A stretch of 64,000 bases of DNA from Heliobacterium mobile (GTDB lineage: Bacteria > Bacillota > Desulfitobacteriia > Heliobacteriales > Heliobacteriaceae), in NCBI RefSeq assembly GCF_009720735.1, contig NZ_WNKU01000003.1, positions 124,001 to 188,000 on the forward strand, read 5' to 3'. The position numbers and the translations under genes were made by a program. Under the pieces are notes generated by a model that saw only the letters and a program-made list of their open reading frames with translations, ran no database searches and was not told where the DNA came from. Within the stretch, counting starts at the first letter, position 1, and each line of letters starts with the position of its first letter. Shown here one piece after another: positions 29,397 through 39,822 of this stretch.

Positions 29397-30767
29397 ATGT
29401 CGAATATTGTCGAGTACAATTTAAAGATGAGACATTCTAGAAAGGTTTGGATAAATATAATGTATTTGTTTAAAAGGAAACATAAGAAACGATTAAGACC
29501 AATACGTTTGTTTGGTTCCATGCTTATGGTTTTAACTATACTTATTCCTGCGCCTGTAAATGCGGCAAGCACAGCATTACCTGAAATTCGAGGAGAATCT
29601 GGTTATCTTCTTGATATTCAATCTGGACAAGAAATTTACACTAAGAACGCTAACGAAAAACTAGAGCCAGCAAGTACAACCAAGATTATGACCGCTCTTT
29701 TAGCTATCGAATATGGAAATTTAAATGATAAGGTAACAATTACGAATACGGTTATTGATAGTAAATTAGTATACGGAACAGTCATTAATTTGACCCCAGG
29801 CGAGACGTTAACTCTGGATGATTTATTATATGCTACACTCCTAGATTCTGCAAACGATGCTGCTGTTGCTATTGCGGAATATATCGGTGGGAGTGTACCT
29901 CAATTTGTTGACATGATGAACGCTAGGGCTCAACAAATAGGTGCAACACAGACTCATTTTGTTAATCCTACCGGTTTAACTGACCCGCAGCATACTACAA
30001 CTGCACACGACTTAGCGCTGATCGCCCGTGTCGCCTATCAGAATCCAATATTTGATCAATATATAAAAACAAAAGAACAATGGATCACTCGTTCCGTACA
30101 GGGTCAACCAACTCAAATGATTAATGAGAATAAGCTGTTATGGCGTGACCCGCATGTTGACGGCATGAAAGTAGGCTTTACCTCTCAAGCATTAAATTGT
30201 TTTGTTGCTACATCAACAGTGAATGGACGCAGTCTAGTAGGAGTGTTATTAAAATCACCGGTAGGAACTATCTGGAATGACATGTCCCATCTTTTTGAGT
30301 ACGGTTTTACTCAAACAAGCAATATATTATACAAACCATCAGGAGCTTCAGTGGGTTCAATAATGGTTGGTTCTAAATCAGTTAACTTAAATCTAACAAT
30401 ACCAATTTATTTAACGAAAACGGTTGATGGACAATTGCCAACTGTCAATCTTCGAGTGAAACCCGTTTCAAATAAAAACGATCAAGCAAAAGAAAGTGAA
30501 GAAATTTCCACTGTTGAGGTTTGGAGCGGAAACAATCTCCTAAGCACTATTCCTCTCTCATCATCAGAAGAAACTATACCTCCCACAACACCTTTAACCA
30601 CTAAGGATATTAATGATGATAGTAAATATTTATATGTTAAATGGTTTGTAGTTTTACTTTTGGTTATTGTGGCGCTTCGGATATATAGCAACTTACAAAT
30701 AATAAAACGTAATAAATTGCGAAGAAACAGAAAATCTATTGGTAGAAGTAAGGCTTCAACGACCTAA
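29397..30767 (+). CDS. D-alanyl-D-alanine carboxypeptidase (peptidase S11, PBP5-like)
   Basis: 456 aa in the longest frame; ATG 29460 (MYLFKRKHKKRL) is an equally likely start and gives a normal signal peptide ending near PVNA. The active-site motifs are SxxK in PASTTKIM, SxN in LLDSANDAA and KxG in DGMKVGFTS, so it trims the terminal D-Ala from peptidoglycan side chains. A C-terminal helix (VKWFVVLLLVIVALRIY) near 420 anchors it. It is clearly more AT-rich than its neighbours, which suggests transfer or a different history. Confidence 0.92.
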   Translation: MSNIVEYNLKMRHSRKVWINIMYLFKRKHKKRLRPIRLFGSMLMVLTILIPAPVNAASTALPEIRGESGYLLDIQSGQEIYTKNANEKLEPASTTKIMTALLAIEYGNLNDKVTITNTVIDSKLVYGTVINLTPGETLTLDDLLYATLLDSANDAAVAIAEYIGGSVPQFVDMMNARAQQIGATQTHFVNPTGLTDPQHTTTAHDLALIARVAYQNPIFDQYIKTKEQWITRSVQGQPTQMINENKLLWRDPHVDGMKVGFTSQALNCFVATSTVNGRSLVGVLLKSPVGTIWNDMSHLFEYGFTQTSNILYKPSGASVGSIMVGSKSVNLNLTIPIYLTKTVDGQLPTVNLRVKPVSNKNDQAKESEEISTVEVWSGNNLLSTIPLSSSEETIPPTTPLTTKDINDDSKYLYVKWFVVLLLVIVALRIYSNLQIIKRNKLRRNRKSIGRSKASTT

Positions 30768-30932
30768 ACCCTGATTTACGGACCGTACAAAGACATTATA
30801 TATTCCTGTCCAATAGAAGCACTCTAATTATTGGTATTACTTTAGGTTGAATAAGTTATGATAATTCTTAGCTCAAAATATTACAAAAAGGTCATAAGAG
30901 TCGTCTGAGAGATCCTGAAAAAGTAATAGTAA

Positions 30933-30975
30933 AAAACCTTGGCATATTTAAGAAAATATGCCAAGGTTTTTTACT
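30933..30975. terminator. Bidirectional terminator between dacB-like gene and glmS
   Basis: AAAACCTTGGCATATTT pairs with AAATATGCCAAGGTTTT and is flanked by A and T runs. Confidence 0.9.
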
Positions 30976-31041
30976 AATGATTAAAAGTGTTAGTTACCAA
31001 CTTTATATTTATTGATCAATCGAAGCCAAAAAATATGACTA

Positions 31042-32871
31042 TTACTCCACCGTCACACTCTTCGCCAAATTCCGTGGCTTATCCACGTCACACTCCCGAG
31101 CCACTGCTGTATAGTACGACAACAACTGCAACGGAACCACAGCCAGGATCGGTGTCAGCGCTGCATGAGTCCGGGGGATGGTGAGTACATGTTCGGCAAA
31201 CTTACCGATCTCACTATTCCCTTCCTGCGCCACGGCGATGACAAACGCATCCCGAGCTTTGACTTCCTGGATGTTGGACACGGTCTTGTCGAGGACCTGC
31301 TCCTGGGTAGCCAGAGCGATGACAGGGATCCGGTCGGTGATCAGGGCCAAGGTGCCGTGCTTCAGTTCACCGGCGGCATAGGCTTCGGCGTGGATGTAGG
31401 AGATTTCTTTGAGCTTCAGCGAGCCTTCCATAGCGACAGCGTAGTCGATGCTGCGGCCGATGAAGAAGACGTCGTTCCAAGCCTTGATCTGTTCGCTGAT
31501 CTCTTTTACCTTGTCCGCTTGGGTCAGGACTGTTTCCACTTGGGCGGGGATCTGTTTTAAGGTTTCGGCGATGGCTTTGATCTCGCTGCAGGGAAGGGCG
31601 CATTGGCACTGGGCCAAGGCCAGGGCGACGATGTTCATGGCGACCAATTGGGTGGTGTAGGCTTTCGTGGAAGCTACAGCGATTTCCGGGCCGGCCCAGG
31701 TGTAGAGGACCGAGTCGGCTTCCCGGGCGATGGTCGAACCAACCACGTTCGTGATGGCCAGGACTTTGGCCTCCTTGGACTGGGCTTCTCGGAGCGCGGC
31801 CAAGGTGTCTGCCGTTTCACCGGACTGGCTGACGACGATGACTAAGGTCTTTTTATTGATGATCGGGTTCCGATAGCGGAACTCGGAAGCGATGTCCACC
31901 TCTACGGGGATGCGGGCGAGGTTTTCGATGACGTATTTACCGACTAAGCCGGCATGATAGGCGGTGCCGCAGGCGACGATGACGACTTTGTTGGCCTTGC
32001 GAAGCAGTTCTGTATCGATGCCGATTTCACTTAAATTGACGCCGTTTTCGTCAAAGCGTCCTTTGATCGTGTCCCGTAGGGCCTTGGGCTGCTCATAGAT
32101 TTCCTTCAACATAAAGTGGTCATAGCCGCCTTTTTCGGCTGCGACAGCGTCCCACTTCACTTCAAAGATTTCCTTTTCAATGAGCTCTCCGGTTTTAGCG
32201 TCCTTGACAGTGGCGCTATCGGTGGTGAGGATGACCATTTCGCCGTCATTTAAGATATAGGTCTGACGGGTATGATTCAAAATAGCCGGGATATCCGAGG
32301 CCAGGAAGTATTCCTTGTCGCCGAGACCGACGACCATGGGGCTGTCTTTGCGGACAGCGACGATCTTGTCGCCTTCACGACGGCAGACAAAGGCCATGGC
32401 GTAGGAGCCTTCGATGACAGAGGCGACTTTGCGGACAGCTGCTTCCAGGTCCCCTTCGTAGAAGGATTCAACCAAGTGGGCCAGCACTTCAGTATCTGTT
32501 TCCGAGGTGAAGCGGTGACCGTCAGCGATAAGACGCTCTTTTAAGGTTTGGAAGTTTTCAATGATGCCGTTATGGACGACGGCGAAGTCGCCTTGGCAGT
32601 CCTGATGGGGGTGAGAGTTTTCATCGGAAGGCTTGCCATGGGTGGCCCAACGGGTGTGTCCGATGCCCATAAGGCCTGTAGGCGCGGCGTCACCCAGTTT
32701 TTCTTCTAAGATGGCCAGTTTGCCTTTCGCCTTGCGGACTTCAATGCTTCCCTCTTCCATAATGGCGATACCGGCGGAGTCATACCCGCGATACTCGAGT
32801 TTTTTCAGACCTTCCACCAGGATTGGGGCGGCCGGTTTGCCGCCGATGTAACCAACAATTCCACACATTTT
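31042..32871 (-). CDS. glmS: Glutamine-fructose-6-phosphate aminotransferase
   Basis: 609 aa from ATG 32871, fixed by the invariant MCGIVGYIGGK with the catalytic Cys2 that becomes the mature N-terminus. The glutaminase half (GHTRWATHGKPSDENSHPH) is followed by two SIS domains (VACGTAYHAGL, SQSGETADTLAALREA) and ends in AKSVTVE. It makes glucosamine-6-phosphate, the first step to UDP-GlcNAc for peptidoglycan. It is controlled by the glmS ribozyme upstream and perhaps by a terminator hairpin between ribozyme and gene. The glmM gene lies upstream on the same strand beyond two chemoreceptor genes. Confidence 0.97.
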   Translation of the reverse strand, partial: KMCGIVGYIGGKPAAPILVEGLKKLEYRGYDSAGIAIMEEGSIEVRKAKGKLAILEEKLGDAAPTGLMGIGHTRWATHGKPSDENSHPHQDCQGDFAVVHNGIIENFQTLKERLIADGHRFTSETDTEVLAHLVESFYEGDLEAAVRKVASVIEGSYAMAFVCRREGDKIVAVRKDSPMVVGLGDKEYFLASDIPAILNHTRQTYILNDGEMVILTTDSATVKDAKTGELIEKEIFEVKWDAVAAEKGGYDHFMLKEIYEQPKALRDTIKGRFDENGVNLSEIGIDTELLRKANKVVIVACGTAYHAGLVGKYVIENLARIPVEVDIASEFRYRNPIINKKTLVIVVSQSGETADTLAALREAQSKEAKVLAITNVVGSTIAREADSVLYTWAGPEIAVASTKAYTTQLVAMNIVALALAQCQCALPCSEIKAIAETLKQIPAQVETVLTQADKVKEISEQIKAWNDVFFIGRSIDYAVAMEGSLKLKEISYIHAEAYAAGELKHGTLALITDRIPVIALATQEQVLDKTVSNIQEVKARDAFVIAVAQEGNSEIGKFAEHVLTIPRTHAALTPILAVVPLQLLSYYTAVARECDVDKPRNLAKSVTVE

Positions 32872-32927
32872 TTTCGTTTCCCCTCTCGTATGTTGTCGGG
32901 CTGTGCCCCTCGAATCAAAACGGGCGC

Positions 32928-32973
32928 AAAAAAGCCGCCTCTTTCGCATCCCTTGGCGAAAGGCTTGGCGGCT
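32928..32973 (-). terminator. Strong terminator-like hairpin between glmS ribozyme and glmS
   Basis: On the minus strand AGCCGCC and CTTTCGC pair with GCGAAAG and GGCGGCT (7 + 7 bp with a small internal loop), followed by TTTTTT. It lies after the ribozyme core and about 60 nt before the glmS ATG. Confidence 0.75.
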
Positions 32974-32989
32974 CAAAGGCACAGATCTA

Positions 32990-33175
32990 TCCCGACACTC
33001 ACTGCCAGCTTTTTGTCTCCGCGATTGCTCCCGGGATTTGTAGCTAGGCTGTCGACCGTAAGCGGCCGAGGGGCCATCCGCCGAAATCTTCGATAAGCCC
33101 CTTCCTCGTCAACCGGAATCCACTTATGTACCCACTAGAATTTTAACCATGGAGTGAAATACCGGTTCTGGCGCT
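32990..33175 (-). ncRNA. glmS ribozyme (glucosamine-6-phosphate riboswitch)
   Basis: On the minus strand the cleavage-site context is GCAGCGCCAGAAC, with cleavage expected between A33175 and G33174. The conserved core follows: TTGACGAGGAAGGGGCTTAT, then CGAAGATTTCGGCGGATGG, and CCCCTCGG closing the pseudoknot. This matches the order in known glmS ribozymes. When glucosamine-6-phosphate is abundant the RNA cuts itself and the glmS message is degraded. The 3' end of the peripheral helices is approximate. Confidence 0.93.
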
Positions 33176-33230
33176 GCATATTCACCTGTCGAGTTCTGAT
33201 ACCTGTTAAGCCCTATTTCGAGTCATGATC

Positions 33231-33259
33231 ATTGTATCAGTGGGACAAGAAGGCTGCAA
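33231..33259 (-). promoter_or_regulatory. glmS promoter
   Basis: TTGCAG (33254-33259) and TACAAT (33231-33236) on the minus strand with a 17-bp spacer, about 50 bp before the ribozyme cleavage site. Confidence 0.7.
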
Positions 33260-33447
33260 CCCTCCCGTAAAAATATTCTTTGCTCTTATCATTCCTAAAC
33301 TTCTAACTTATTGCTCGATTCTTTTTTTTCGATAAATTGCCTGACTTCAAGGTTATTGAGGTTTTGATTCTGCAGGCGGCAATAGATGCAAAAGAAAGCG
33401 GGCAGGTCCAAAAAGTAAAGGGACCCGCCCGCTTCCTAAGGTGTACC

Positions 33448-35451
33448 TTACAGTTTGAACTTTGTGATCGACTGCTGCAGTTCTTGGGCTGTAAAGGAGA
33501 GGGATTGGCTGGCCGAGGCGATTTCCTCCATGGCTGCCGATTGTTCTTGAACACTGGCGGCGATGTTTTGGGTCTGACGGCTCGTATCCTGACTGGTTCG
33601 GCTTACTTCGTTCATTTGATCTGTCGCCTTCCTACTATTTTGGGCGATGCTTTGAGCCAATTCGGCAATGCCCTCCACATTGGTGGCTAAGGTCAACACC
33701 TTGTCGGTCAGATTATTGAAGATGGTTCCGGTACCAGTGACGATCTCGGTACTGCGGCTAACTTCCTGCCGGCCGACAGTCATCGCTTGGGTGATTTGGC
33801 CCATTTCCTGCTGAATCGTTTGGATCAGGACGGTGATGTCCTCTGTCGCCTTTCGAGACATTTCGGCCAACTTGCGGACTTCGTCGGCGACGACGGCAAA
33901 ACCTCGGCCATGTTCCCCGGCACGAGCCGCTTCGATCGCTGCGTTGAGCGAGAGCAGGTTAGTTTGCGCAGCGATATCAGCGATAGTGCTGACGATTTGT
34001 CCGATCTCTTTCGACTGTTCATCCAGATGGGCTACAAATGTAGAAAGGTTCACGACGGCATCGCGGATTCGATCCATCGCTTCTTTCGCTGTCGAGACCG
34101 ATCCGTGACCGTTTTTCGCCATCTCAGCTGTGTTGTGAGCCACTGCAGCCACTTGACCCGCCTGTACGGAGGCTTGATCCAGTTGAGAAAAAATCGACTG
34201 TACCGTACTGATGGCATCTTCAATGCTTTGAGATTGCCTGTCCGTATTATCAGCGACGTCGGAAACAGACGTCGCTATATGGTTGACCGTTTGAGCCGTT
34301 TGTTCAGCGCTGGCAGTTAATTCTTCCGACGAAGCGGACAAGGTTTGTGAGGCCGCGGCTACGTCGCCAACGACACGGCGAAGATTGTTCGTCATCTCTC
34401 GAAAGCTGCTCAGTAACGAGGCAAATTCAGAGCTCGCTGCCTCTGTCTCAAACCAAAGTGTATCGGTGGTCAGATCGCCTTCCGCGATCTGCCGCGCATT
34501 ATCGGCGAGGTGAGTCACTAACCGGCTGATACGGCGGGATACAATATAGATAATCGCGATCAGACAGGCGATGACAATCACTGTAGAGATAAATGTCTTC
34601 TGCTTTAAGGAATCTACACCAGCATATTCTTCACTCACTGGGACGCCGATAACGAGCACCCAACCTGTATTTCCAACTTGATGTGAGGCGTACTGCTTTT
34701 CTACATTGTTAAAAACAAAACGCTGTAGGACTGGTTTTCCGCTAAGAAACTCTTTACCCGCAATTGCAAAGTCCCCGTTATCTTGGGTATTGATGTTATC
34801 TTTTAAAGTTAACGTAGGATGATAGACGAAGTTTCCTTGCTTGTTGATCAAAAAGCCATACCCTGTTTGAGCGATTTTTATCTTTGAAACCGACTCCTTT
34901 ACGAGGTTCAAATCTAAGTCAGCAACGACAACGCCGAGGGTTTGATTGTCATCCCGTATGGGCGCAGCTATGCTGATGATATCTTTCCCGGTAATTGCGT
35001 CTTTGTAGATCTCTGTATACCCGACGGTTCCCCTTTGCGCATTTTTGCCGAGTAAGTACCAAGGCCGTTGTCGTGGATCATAACCGGCGGGTGGCACCCA
35101 TCCCTTGGCGTCGACGACGTCACCGTTTTCTAACCCGATGAGCAGATTCGTCATACCCGGATTGTCTTTGAGAATGGCAAGGCCAATCGCCCGTTGTTGA
35201 TCTTTTGTCATCTGATTGTGACCGATAATACCTGCATAATTTAAAACGGAATTTTCGCTTTCTCGCATTAATTGTTCAAGTTTGCGACTTTCACTTTCTA
35301 CCTGATAGGCCAACGTATCTTTCAGTTGTTTGTCCATGATCACCGAAGCGTCATGATGAGCAAGGTATCCGAATGCCGCCAGACCCAAAAAAACGGGAGT
35401 GATCAAAAACAAGATAAGTTGGGTCATGAGGCTTGCTTTAAGGATTCTCAT
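33448..35451 (-). CDS. Methyl-accepting chemotaxis protein with dCache sensor (copy A)
   Basis: 667 aa from ATG 35451 ([14 protein letters not shown]); the GAGGGGGG run upstream serves as ribosome site. Membrane helices near 10-30 and 280-300 frame an outside dCache domain that has the amine/amino-acid-type stretch [24 protein letters not shown] domain and the signalling helix follow, with tip [20 protein letters not shown] and [22 protein letters not shown]. It passes ligand signals to CheA. Its downstream neighbour is glmS and its upstream neighbour is a close paralog, so the pair arose by tandem duplication. Confidence 0.95.
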   Translation of the reverse strand: MRILKASLMTQLILFLITPVFLGLAAFGYLAHHDASVIMDKQLKDTLAYQVESESRKLEQLMRESENSVLNYAGIIGHNQMTKDQQRAIGLAILKDNPGMTNLLIGLENGDVVDAKGWVPPAGYDPRQRPWYLLGKNAQRGTVGYTEIYKDAITGKDIISIAAPIRDDNQTLGVVVADLDLNLVKESVSKIKIAQTGYGFLINKQGNFVYHPTLTLKDNINTQDNGDFAIAGKEFLSGKPVLQRFVFNNVEKQYASHQVGNTGWVLVIGVPVSEEYAGVDSLKQKTFISTVIVIACLIAIIYIVSRRISRLVTHLADNARQIAEGDLTTDTLWFETEAASSEFASLLSSFREMTNNLRRVVGDVAAASQTLSASSEELTASAEQTAQTVNHIATSVSDVADNTDRQSQSIEDAISTVQSIFSQLDQASVQAGQVAAVAHNTAEMAKNGHGSVSTAKEAMDRIRDAVVNLSTFVAHLDEQSKEIGQIVSTIADIAAQTNLLSLNAAIEAARAGEHGRGFAVVADEVRKLAEMSRKATEDITVLIQTIQQEMGQITQAMTVGRQEVSRSTEIVTGTGTIFNNLTDKVLTLATNVEGIAELAQSIAQNSRKATDQMNEVSRTSQDTSRQTQNIAASVQEQSAAMEEIASASQSLSFTAQELQQSITKFKL

Positions 35452-35792
35452 TTTTAGAGGCCCCCCTCTCATAGTATATGTACCAATTAATTATACACTG
35501 CTAATCGACATTATGTAACAAATTTCGACATTATTGTTTAATGGGTATAATTCGTCTTTACTTCTTAAAACCACTGCTTGTTCAGGACCGGATATAATCA
35601 AGTTTTTTGGCTATTCACCATTTATACTTAACCGTACTACTAGAACATTGCGCAACTTCGCTAAGTTATTTGTCCTGCAAACGAAAAACCGGGCTGGCTC
35701 ATCGTTTTATGAGCCAACCCGGTTCTACATTTTGTATGCATACCTTTTTCGGAGGATATTACGCTTTCATACCATCCCTATCGTTCTATCGA

Positions 35793-37796
35793 TTATAGTT
35801 TAAATTTCATAATCGACTGCTGCAGTTCTTGAGCCGTAAAGGCCAAGGATTGGCTCGCCGAGGCAATTTCCTCCATAGCAGCCGATTGTTCTTGGACGCC
35901 AGCTGCAATATTTTGGGTCTGACGAGTCGTATCCCGGCTAATCCGGCTTACTACGTTTAACTTCTCTGTAGCTGTTTTGCTTTCCTGGGCGATACTCTGC
36001 GCCATTTCAGCGATTCCCTCCACATCGACCGCCAAGGATAGAACCCTATCGGTTAGATTGTTGAAAATGTCTCCCGTACCGGTAACGATTTCGGTGCTAC
36101 GGTGGACTTCCTGTTGACCGACGGTCATCGCTTGCGTGATCTGGCTCATCTCCTGCTGAATCGTTTGGATAAGGGCAGTGATATCTTCTGTCGCCTTCCG
36201 AGACATTTCTGCTAATTTGCGCACTTCTTCAGCGACGACGGCAAAACCACGTCCGTGTTCTCCGGCACGAGCCGCTTCAATGGCCGCGTTCAGGGAAAGC
36301 AGGTTGGTTTGGGAGGCAATGTCGGCAATGGTGTTGACGATTTGCCCGATCTCCTTCGACTGCTCATCCAGATGGGAAACGAATGTAGAAAGGTTGACTA
36401 CAGCATCGCGGATCCGGTCCATGGCTACCTTCGCTGTCGTTACAGAGCCATGTCCATTTTTCGCCATCTCGGCGGTATTATGGGCTGTGACAGTCAATTG
36501 GCTAGCCTGGGCAGAGGTTTGATCCAGTTGGGAAAAAATCATCTGCACCGTGCCGATGGAAGCTTCGATGCTCTGAGATTGCTTTTCAATGTTGTTGGCC
36601 ACATCCGTGACGGAAGCCGCCATGTGGTTGATTGTTTGCGCCGTTTGGTCAGCGCCGGCGGTCAATTCTTCCGACGATGCCGATACGGTTTGCGATGCAG
36701 CTGCCACGTCGCCTACAACACCACGAAGATTAGCCAACATCTCCCGAAAGCTCTCGAGTAAAGAGGCAAATTCCTCGCTTGCCACTTCTTTTTCAGACCA
36801 GGTCACAGAGGTGTTCAAATCGCCGCTCGCGATCTGCTTGGCCACTTGACCAATATAGATGACCAATCGACTAATCCGTTGAGATAGATAATAGATGAGC
36901 ACGACCAAAATCGCGATGACGACACTTGTCGTCAGGAGATTTTGACGAGCCAGTTCATTAATGGGCGCATCGATTTCACTGTCTGGCATGTTCACGACGA
37001 GCACCATGCCGGTTTTACCGACCGGGTGGGAAGCATATCTTTTTTCTACGTCTTTATAAATAAAAGAGTCTAATACAGGTTTTCCACTGAGAAATGCTTT
37101 GCCCGCTTGCGCGAATGCACCATTGTCTAGTGTGAGGATATTTTCTGTAATGGGTAAGGTGGGATGATAGACGTAGTTTCCTTGATTGTTTATCAAGAAT
37201 CCGTATCCTGACTCCCCGCTTTTTATATTCGCTACGGATTCTTTCAAATAGGTTAAATCAAGATCAGCGACCACGACACCAAGAAATTGGTCGCCCTTCT
37301 GTATCGGTGTTACAATGCTGATGACATCTTTTCCCGTGATGGCATCCTTGTAGATATCCGTATATTCAACAGAGCCAAGAGGGGTTTTCTTTCCTTGCTT
37401 ATACCACGCACGTGTACGGGGATCATACCCGGCCGGTGGAACCCAGCCTTTTGCGTCTAAAGCTTCCCCGTTTTCAAATCCAATGAACAAGTTAGCCATG
37501 TTTCGGTGCACATTCATAATAGAGAGGGAAATGGATCGTACTTGTACCACGGTTAGGGGATTTTGACCCATGATTGCCGCCAGATTGCGTATGGAGTCTT
37601 CGTTTTCTTGCAGGGATAGTTCGAGGTTTCTACTTTCATTTTCAGCCTGGTAGATTAAGCTTTGATTAAGTTGATTGTTAAGCATGACTGAAGATCCATG
37701 ATGAGCCAGGTACCCAACGGCCGCCATCCCCAAAATAACCGGAGTGATCAGAAAGAGGATGAGTTGGGTCATCAAGCTTGACTTACCACGTCGCAA
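35793..37796 (-). CDS. Methyl-accepting chemotaxis protein with dCache sensor (copy B)
   Basis: 667 aa from a TTG start with AAAGGAGG 7 nt upstream. Same layout as copy A: membrane helix, dCache domain ([19 protein letters not shown]), helix, HAMP and the signalling domain ([20 protein letters not shown]). The signalling half is nearly the same as copy A while the sensor half has drifted more, as expected if the two sense related but different ligands. The 320 bp between the copies hold no gene and a possible terminator hairpin (GCTGGCTCA/TGAGCCAAC-like) near 35690-35725. Confidence 0.95.
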   Translation of the reverse strand: MRRGKSSLMTQLILFLITPVILGMAAVGYLAHHGSSVMLNNQLNQSLIYQAENESRNLELSLQENEDSIRNLAAIMGQNPLTVVQVRSISLSIMNVHRNMANLFIGFENGEALDAKGWVPPAGYDPRTRAWYKQGKKTPLGSVEYTDIYKDAITGKDVISIVTPIQKGDQFLGVVVADLDLTYLKESVANIKSGESGYGFLINNQGNYVYHPTLPITENILTLDNGAFAQAGKAFLSGKPVLDSFIYKDVEKRYASHPVGKTGMVLVVNMPDSEIDAPINELARQNLLTTSVVIAILVVLIYYLSQRISRLVIYIGQVAKQIASGDLNTSVTWSEKEVASEEFASLLESFREMLANLRGVVGDVAAASQTVSASSEELTAGADQTAQTINHMAASVTDVANNIEKQSQSIEASIGTVQMIFSQLDQTSAQASQLTVTAHNTAEMAKNGHGSVTTAKVAMDRIRDAVVNLSTFVSHLDEQSKEIGQIVNTIADIASQTNLLSLNAAIEAARAGEHGRGFAVVAEEVRKLAEMSRKATEDITALIQTIQQEMSQITQAMTVGQQEVHRSTEIVTGTGDIFNNLTDRVLSLAVDVEGIAEMAQSIAQESKTATEKLNVVSRISRDTTRQTQNIAAGVQEQSAAMEEIASASQSLAFTAQELQQSIMKFKL

Positions 37797-38100
37797 TTTG
37801 GTTCCTCCTTTCGAAAAAATTTACTAACTAAATTATACATTATTTTTTAACTAATTGAATAACATAGTTATGTTTTTACAAACATAAAATTGCATTAATT
37901 TTTAATTAGTTCGTTGAATTTCTGTACTATTCTGATTCTTCATATAGAAAAGCCGCTATAAATTAGTTAAAGTTAAGTTACCCTAACCACAGACTACTAA
38001 CGAGAGGTGTTCTCATTTAATTTCTACAATGTAGAAAAAAGAACTCTATTCAAGGATAGACGCTATTTCTGTAGATGAAACTTGAGTGATAGTATAATTA
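37797..38100. other. AT-rich spacer upstream of chemoreceptor B
   Basis: No gene. On the minus strand TATAAT near 37833 is a likely -10. Short dyads such as TATGTTT/AAACATA and TTCTAC/GTAGAA and several TTAGTTA/TAACTAA copies suggest regulator sites. Confidence 0.4.
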
Positions 38101-38101
38101 G

Positions 38102-38146
38102 AAAACGCCTTGGTGGTAAAAAGAATAATACCACCAAGGCGTTTTG
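38102..38146. terminator. Bidirectional terminator after glmM
   Basis: AAAACGCCTTGGTGGTA pairs perfectly with TACCACCAAGGCGTTTT. It separates glmM from the chemoreceptor genes. Confidence 0.9.
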
Positions 38147-38207
38147 TGTTTCTATTATTGGAACCGAGAAAATCCCGGCATGTTCGGAAGTCCCAGGGAC
38201 ATGATTT

Positions 38208-39632
38208 TTACTGGAACGTCCGGAACACGTCAGCGATTTCCTCTACGATCTGCTTTAGTTCAACGAGGTCGGGGCCTTCTCCCATGACCCGGATGAGCGG
38301 CTCTGTACCGGAGGGGCGAACGAGGATACGTCCATGGCCATCCAGTTTTTCTTGACCCGCCTCAACTGCTGCTAAGGCTTCTGGCGCATTCATGCAGCTT
38401 TTGTCTTTCACCCGCACGTTGACCAGCAGTTGCGGAAGGCGCTGCATTTGACCAGCCAGTTCCGAAAGGGGTTTTCCCGTCTCCTTCATCACTGTGATCA
38501 ACTGCAGAGCTGTCAGTTCCCCGTCGCCGGTGGTGTTGTGCTGCAGAGAAAGGATGTGGCCCGACTGTTCGCCGCCGAAGACGGCATCATGCTGCAACAA
38601 AGCCTCCAGTACGTAGCGGTCGCCCACTTTGGTTTCGAGGATGTGGATGCCTGCCTGTTTTAAGGCGATATGTAATCCCATATTGCTCATCACGGTCACG
38701 GCGACGGTATCTTTCGGCAGTTGTCCCTTTGCTTTCATATGTAAGGCGCAGGTAACGATAATCTGGTCACCATCGACGATATTTCCTTTTTCGTCAACAG
38801 CGATGAGCCGGTCGGCATCGCCGTCCAAAGCGAGTCCCAGGTGGGCGCCATGGTCGACGACAGCCCGGCTGAGCTCCTCCGGATGGGTGGAACCACAGCC
38901 GTCGTTGATGTTCGTACCGTCCGGCTCGCAGAAGATCGGGATCACTTCGGCGCCCAGTTCTCGCAGTACCCGGGGAGCCACACGAGAAGCCGCACCATTC
39001 GCCCCGTCAACGACGATTTTCAAACCGGAAAAGTCTACGGGGACGGTCTGCTTTAAAAACTCGATATACATGGTCTCGGCATCGGTCACCGGACAAACTC
39101 TTCCCACTTGTACACCGATCGGGGCTGGCAAACCATCGCTATGGTGGCCCTCTGCATCGCCGAGGCAGTCGCTTGAACTGGTGTCACTGCAACCATTCTT
39201 GTCACAGGGCTTATCGCCCGATTCTTTGCCTATTCCTAGAATGTAGCTTTCGATTTCTTCTTCTACGGCATCAGGAAGTTTGAAGCCCGATGCGGAGAAA
39301 AACTTAATGCCGTTGTCAGCCACCGGGTTGTGGGAAGCGGAGATGACGACACCCGCCGTCGCTTCAAGCTTCCGGGTCAGGTAGGCGATCCCGGGCGTAG
39401 GAAGTACACCGACCGGCAAGGCTTCCCCACCGACAGAAGTGATGCCGGCGATGAGGGCCGCCTCCAGCATATCCCCGGAGATGCGCGTGTCCTTACCGAT
39501 GACGATGCGCGGATGGGGCGCTTCTTTGCTGAGCACATAGGCTCCAGCCCGGCCTAGTTTAAAGGCGAGTTCCGGCGTCAGTTCTTTATTGGCGACGCCG
39601 CGAACACCATCAGTACCGAAGAGTTTACCCAC
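38208..39632 (-). CDS. glmM: Phosphoglucosamine mutase with Cys/His-bearing insertion
   Basis: 474 aa from GTG 39632 ([15 protein letters not shown]), which sits 10 nt after AAAGGGG; the ATG 9 nt earlier is too close to that site. Catalytic Ser lies in ISASHNP, the metal loop in ALDGDADR, the sugar loop in GGEQSGHI and the phosphate site in [11 protein letters not shown]. It converts GlcN-6-P to GlcN-1-P. About 28 extra residues with three Cys and two His (near [12 protein letters not shown]...GHHSDG, DNA 39140-39245) interrupt the usual domain 1/2 linker. The family is usually about 450 aa. It is in the order glmM, FAD protein, ybbR, cdaA read from right. Confidence 0.95.
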   Translation of the reverse strand: MGKLFGTDGVRGVANKELTPELAFKLGRAGAYVLSKEAPHPRIVIGKDTRISGDMLEAALIAGITSVGGEALPVGVLPTPGIAYLTRKLEATAGVVISASHNPVADNGIKFFSASGFKLPDAVEEEIESYILGIGKESGDKPCDKNGCSDTSSSDCLGDAEGHHSDGLPAPIGVQVGRVCPVTDAETMYIEFLKQTVPVDFSGLKIVVDGANGAASRVAPRVLRELGAEVIPIFCEPDGTNINDGCGSTHPEELSRAVVDHGAHLGLALDGDADRLIAVDEKGNIVDGDQIIVTCALHMKAKGQLPKDTVAVTVMSNMGLHIALKQAGIHILETKVGDRYVLEALLQHDAVFGGEQSGHILSLQHNTTGDGELTALQLITVMKETGKPLSELAGQMQRLPQLLVNVRVKDKSCMNAPEALAAVEAGQEKLDGHGRILVRPSGTEPLIRVMGEGPDLVELKQIVEEIADVFRTFQ

Positions 39633-39641
39633 AGGTTCCAT

Positions 39642-39822
39642 TCCCCTTTATCACTCTTATTATCTAATTTTTTTTATGAAAAAGCCATTTTCATGATAGC
39701 CTGTGGCCCAATGGGCCATGAACGTTTTATTTTATTGTTGCGTTGTTTTTGCTTTTAATTGAAATTTATATTTTCCAATTGCCTTTGACTTCTTCCAGTT
39801 AGTTTTCTGTCACCGATTCCGT
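39642..39822. other. Spacer upstream of glmM
   Basis: No gene. It contains the short palindrome TGGCCCAATGGGCCA near 39706-39720; no clear terminator. Confidence 0.4.
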
